This document shows positions 6,026 through 7,450 of a stretch of DNA of 7,450 nucleotides, one piece after another (the stretch's first letter is position 1; every line of letters begins with the position of its first letter). The DNA comes from Eggerthellaceae bacterium (lineage in GTDB: Bacteria; Actinomycetota; Coriobacteriia; Coriobacteriales; Eggerthellaceae), in contig JAFUCW010000355.1 of NCBI GenBank assembly GCA_017459485.1, positions 1 through 7,450 on the forward strand, read 5' to 3'. The notes under the pieces are model-generated. The model made no database searches. It worked only from the letters and a program-made list of their open reading frames with translations, and was not told the origin of the DNA. The position numbers and the translations under genes were made by a program.

Positions 6026-6769
6026 ATGGTCGTGAGGTCGGCTCGCAAGACAAGTTCGTCGAATATGTACCTGGTTGCGGTTCGTTCCGCTTCGGACCGC
6101 GTGCTGTTCGTGGGCAACGAAGAGCGAGCGCTCTTTCTTGGTCTTGTCCGAGAATCGTTTGCCGGACAAGTGGAAGTTTTGGCATGGTGCCTTGCCCGCA
6201 GTTGTGCGCAGTTCGTCCTATGGGCGGACCTGCCCGTCCGTTCCCGGCAGCTGCAAAACGTCTTGTCGTCCTATGCCCGCTGGTTCAACAAGCGCCATAG
6301 AATGAGCGGCAGATTGTATCGCGACCGTTTTTTCAGCACCCCGATAGAGACGGACGATCAGCTTCTTTCTGCAGTTCGATCCGTTCATCTTTTCGCGCAA
6401 GTCGAAGGTGAAATGGTGGCTGCCAGATTCGGCTGGAGCAGCTACCGGGAATACTTGGGGACGCCCGACATCTGCAACACGGTTCCCGTGCTGGGCGCCG
6501 TGGGGGGCAGGACCGCCTTCCGTAAGCTGCACCGCGCCCAGCATGCCGCAATGCCCGATCACCTGCCTGTTGTGCGTGTGCGCGTCAGCGACGAAGAGGC
6601 ACTCAGGTTGGTCGTGGGGGAGTTCGGGTCCAGTCCTCCGTTACGCATCGCGCTGCTGCCCAAACCGGAACGTAACGACGGGCTCCGTGCGTTGAAGGCG
6701 GCGGGTTTGAGCGCGCGTCAGATTACACAGTTCACCGGTGTCGGCAGAGGTGTGATCGAGAAGCTTTAG
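6026..6769 (+). CDS. RAYT / IS200-like transposase homologue with a degenerate active site
   Basis: The 247 residues follow the layout of REP-associated tyrosine transposases (Y1/HUH superfamily), which normally nick single-stranded hairpin DNA. Recognisable parts are the N-terminus RSARKTSSSNMYLVAVRS (family: R.AR..S...YHV..RG), SSYARWFNKRHRMSGRLYRDRF (81-102), WSSYREYLG (137-145) and a C-terminal helix-turn-helix-like segment, GLSARQITQFTGVGRGVIEKL (227-247). The catalytic features are missing. The HUH motif, usually CLMPNHFHLLL, reads CLARSCAQFVL (55-65), so both histidines are replaced by C60 and Q62. The usual VRYIHLNP tyrosine motif reads VRSVHLFA (117-124), with serine for the tyrosine. 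The frame is intact over the whole family length, so this looks like a protein kept for DNA binding rather than a decaying pseudogene (inference). Start is either ATG 6026 (GGGA five bases upstream) or GTG 6032 (AAGGA upstream); the GTG gives a family-like MRSARK start. Confidence 0.85.
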   Translation: MVVRSARKTSSSNMYLVAVRSASDRVLFVGNEERALFLGLVRESFAGQVEVLAWCLARSCAQFVLWADLPVRSRQLQNVLSSYARWFNKRHRMSGRLYRDRFFSTPIETDDQLLSAVRSVHLFAQVEGEMVAARFGWSSYREYLGTPDICNTVPVLGAVGGRTAFRKLHRAQHAAMPDHLPVVRVRVSDEEALRLVVGEFGSSPPLRIALLPKPERNDGLRALKAAGLSARQITQFTGVGRGVIEKL

Positions 6770-6838
6770 ATGGCGGCGAACACTTGTTGCGCAGGTAGGC
6801 GCACTACACGCGCGGCTTGAAATCGCAACGCAAAATGC

Positions 6839-6887
6839 TGCCTGGCGCAAGGTGGAGCTGTGAGGCGCATGCGCTAGGGGCCAGGTA
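6839..6887. repeat. Inverted repeat downstream of the RAYT-like gene
   Basis: CCTGGC (6841-6846) and GCCAGG (6880-6885) form a perfect 6-bp stem. It extends by one wobble and one T-A pair and encloses the 10-bp palindrome GCGCATGCGC (6865-6874). No T-run follows, so it is not a standard terminator. It could be a REP-like hairpin flanking the RAYT gene on the other side, but it shares no obvious sequence with the upstream palindrome. Confidence 0.45.
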
Positions 6888-6986
6888 TCATCCTCGTGGC
6901 GGCTGCGTCTGATTCTGCGCGTGAGGAAAGAATGCAACCAAGGCAGCAAGACGCTTTCGGGACTCTGTTTCATAATTCCTGTTCAA

Positions 6987-7015
6987 TTGCCTTTTTAGTC
7001 ACTTTCAGCTATAAT
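6987..7015 (+). promoter_or_regulatory. Strong sigma-70-type promoter
   Basis: TTGCCT (6987-6992; 4 of 6 to the -35 consensus) is followed by a 17-base spacer and a perfect TATAAT (7010-7015). The surroundings are AT-rich. The expected transcription start is near 7022. This is the best promoter in the window, and it lies about 245 bases before the next start codon, implying a long leader or a separate small RNA. Confidence 0.65.
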
Positions 7016-7021
7016 TTTTAT

Positions 7022-7159
7022 ATTTAAGCACATACTGTCTTTTTTAAGCGTGCTTATGTTCCGGAATAGAGGGAACTCTGCGGTCATGTTCGCGGCGAGT
7101 TAAAAGGCGGCAGGGTGCTCGAAAGCGTAGCATGCGGAGCTAACGACGGAGCATTTTTT
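7022..7159 (+). ncRNA. Candidate leader RNA or small RNA ending at a terminator
   Basis: Between the strong promoter and a hairpin with six T lies about 138 bases with dense pairing potential. TAAGCAC (7025-7031) pairs with GTGCTTA (7050-7056). AGAG-GGAA-CTCT (7068-7079) is a hairpin with a GNRA-type loop, competing with GTTCC/GGAAC (7058-7062, 7072-7076) and with AACTC/GAGTT (7074-7078, 7097-7101). The terminator region follows. I could not match it to a known riboswitch, 6S, SRP or tmRNA pattern. It could be a cis-acting attenuator for the gene at 7268 or a free-standing small RNA. The transcript ends are inferred. Confidence 0.4.
7116..7159 (+). terminator. Terminator-like hairpin in the leader region
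   Basis: TGCTC (7116-7120) pairs with GAGCA (7149-7153), followed directly by TTTTTT (7154-7159). Inside, CGTAGC (7126-7131) pairs with GCT-A-ACG (7139-7145, one bulged A) around the loop ATGCGGA. The interior loop makes the stem only moderately stable. A second CGGAGC (7135-7140) can compete with the terminating CGGAGC (7147-7152) for the same GCTC strand, a layout compatible with attenuation. Confidence 0.5.
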
Positions 7160-7206
7160 AGGACCGCTACACGAGAATGACAGTATCGCATCATATAGAG
7201 AATGGC

Positions 7207-7236
7207 TGGACGATATTGCTCGAGAAAACGTATAAA
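7207..7236 (+). promoter_or_regulatory. Possible second promoter close to the last gene
   Basis: TGGACG (7207-7212; 4 of 6) is followed by an 18-base spacer and TATAAA (7231-7236; 5 of 6). The start would be near 7243, about 25 bases before the ATG at 7268. If real, the upstream promoter/terminator pair would more likely make a separate small RNA than a leader. Confidence 0.35.
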
Positions 7237-7267
7237 CAAGTGCTAGGGAAACGGAATAAGAAACACC

Positions 7268-7450
7268 ATGAGCGCCGAAAACGAAAAGATGCTTGCCAAC
7301 CTGGATGCCACCCGCGCCGGCGGGTCGTCTACGCAACGTGGCGCACAAGCGCCTGCGCAGCGCGACATCTTGGCACCTGCCATGGCATCAGCCTTTGACA
7401 CAGCATACTTGGGAAACGATGGGCGCTACACCGTGTTTCGCTTTGGCAAC
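7268..7450 (+). CDS. Unrecognised protein, N-terminal 61 residues (runs off the window)
   Basis: An open frame from ATG 7268 continues to the window end without a stop. I do not recognise the family. Residues 1-35 are polar and rich in Ala, Gln, Gly and Ser (MSAENEKMLANL then RAGGSSTQRGAQAPAQ), probably flexible and without a signal peptide. After them DTAYLGNDGRYTVFRFGN (44-61) looks like the beginning of a folded domain. Codons have the G/C-rich third positions of the neighbouring genes, which supports coding. The ribosome-binding site is weak (GGA at 7254-7256), and an in-frame ATG at codon 8 is an alternative start. The long upstream region with two promoter candidates suggests regulated expression. 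Confidence 0.6.
   Translation, partial: MSAENEKMLANLDATRAGGSSTQRGAQAPAQRDILAPAMASAFDTAYLGNDGRYTVFRFGN

Larger units (their letters stand above)
6770..7267. other. Non-coding region with promoter and structured RNA candidates
   Basis: This gap of about 500 bases has no convincing gene. The - strand frame 6973-6641 mostly shadows the RAYT-like gene. The + strand frame from 7177 has no ribosome-binding site and its second half shadows the gene starting at 7268. The left half (6770-6980) is GC-rich with several hairpins and the palindrome GCGCATGCGC (6865-6874). The right half turns AT-rich and contains a strong promoter, a structured stretch with a terminator-like end, and a possible second promoter. 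Confidence 0.7.

Noticed and set aside
6641..6973. 110-codon - strand frame across the end of the RAYT-like gene
   Set aside because: Largely a shadow of the RAYT-like coding sequence, with no motif or ribosome-binding site.
7022..7159. Assignment to a known RNA class such as 6S, SRP RNA, tmRNA, RNase P RNA or a hammerhead ribozyme
   Set aside because: None of the conserved core motifs of these RNAs could be found by eye, so it is kept only as an unclassified candidate.
7177..7398. 73-codon + strand frame starting at 7177
   Set aside because: No ribosome-binding site. It overlaps the better frame starting at 7268, and its second half reads as an out-of-frame shadow of that gene.

Overview
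The window is GC-rich and bacterial. Its protein families (fused-type PntA plus PntB, an M20D amidohydrolase, a TIM-barrel protein, a RAYT-like protein) and the AAGGAG/AGGAGG ribosome-binding sites suit a gut-type actinobacterium, possibly class Coriobacteriia (Eggerthellaceae-like). That placement is an inference from general impression, not from a marker gene. All complete genes recognised lie on the + strand.

Layout. Bases 1-498 hold no convincing gene. They carry a 15-bp tandem array, a long inverted repeat and a weak promoter. Bases 499-3496 encode pntA and pntB, one base apart, which form the membrane-bound proton-translocating NAD(P) transhydrogenase. After a 72-base gap, 3569-4822 encodes a metal-dependent M20D amidohydrolase/peptidase. 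A terminator-like hairpin separates it from a 254-residue TIM-barrel protein of unknown function (4922-5686). The end of that gene runs into four degenerate 17-bp tandem repeats (5675-5742). A candidate terminator, a spaced direct repeat and a large nested palindrome follow in the gap 5687-6025. Bases 6026-6769 encode a REP-associated tyrosine transposase (RAYT) homologue that has lost every recognisable catalytic residue. Bases 6770-7267 are non-coding and contain the best promoter of the window (TTGCCT-17-TATAAT), a structured stretch ending in a hairpin plus six T, and a possible second promoter. The window ends inside an unrecognised gene starting at 7268.

How the parts may work together. 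PntAB couples the proton gradient to hydride transfer between NADH and NADP+, chiefly to supply NADPH. The amidohydrolase and TIM-barrel genes may be expressed in series, but no pathway link can be shown. The most unusual parts are the apparently inactive RAYT with a palindrome overlapping its putative promoter, the candidate leader RNA or small RNA at about 7022-7159, and the repeat-rich non-coding DNA. The octamer AAAGGGAC recurs in both the pntA-upstream array and the RAYT-upstream palindrome.
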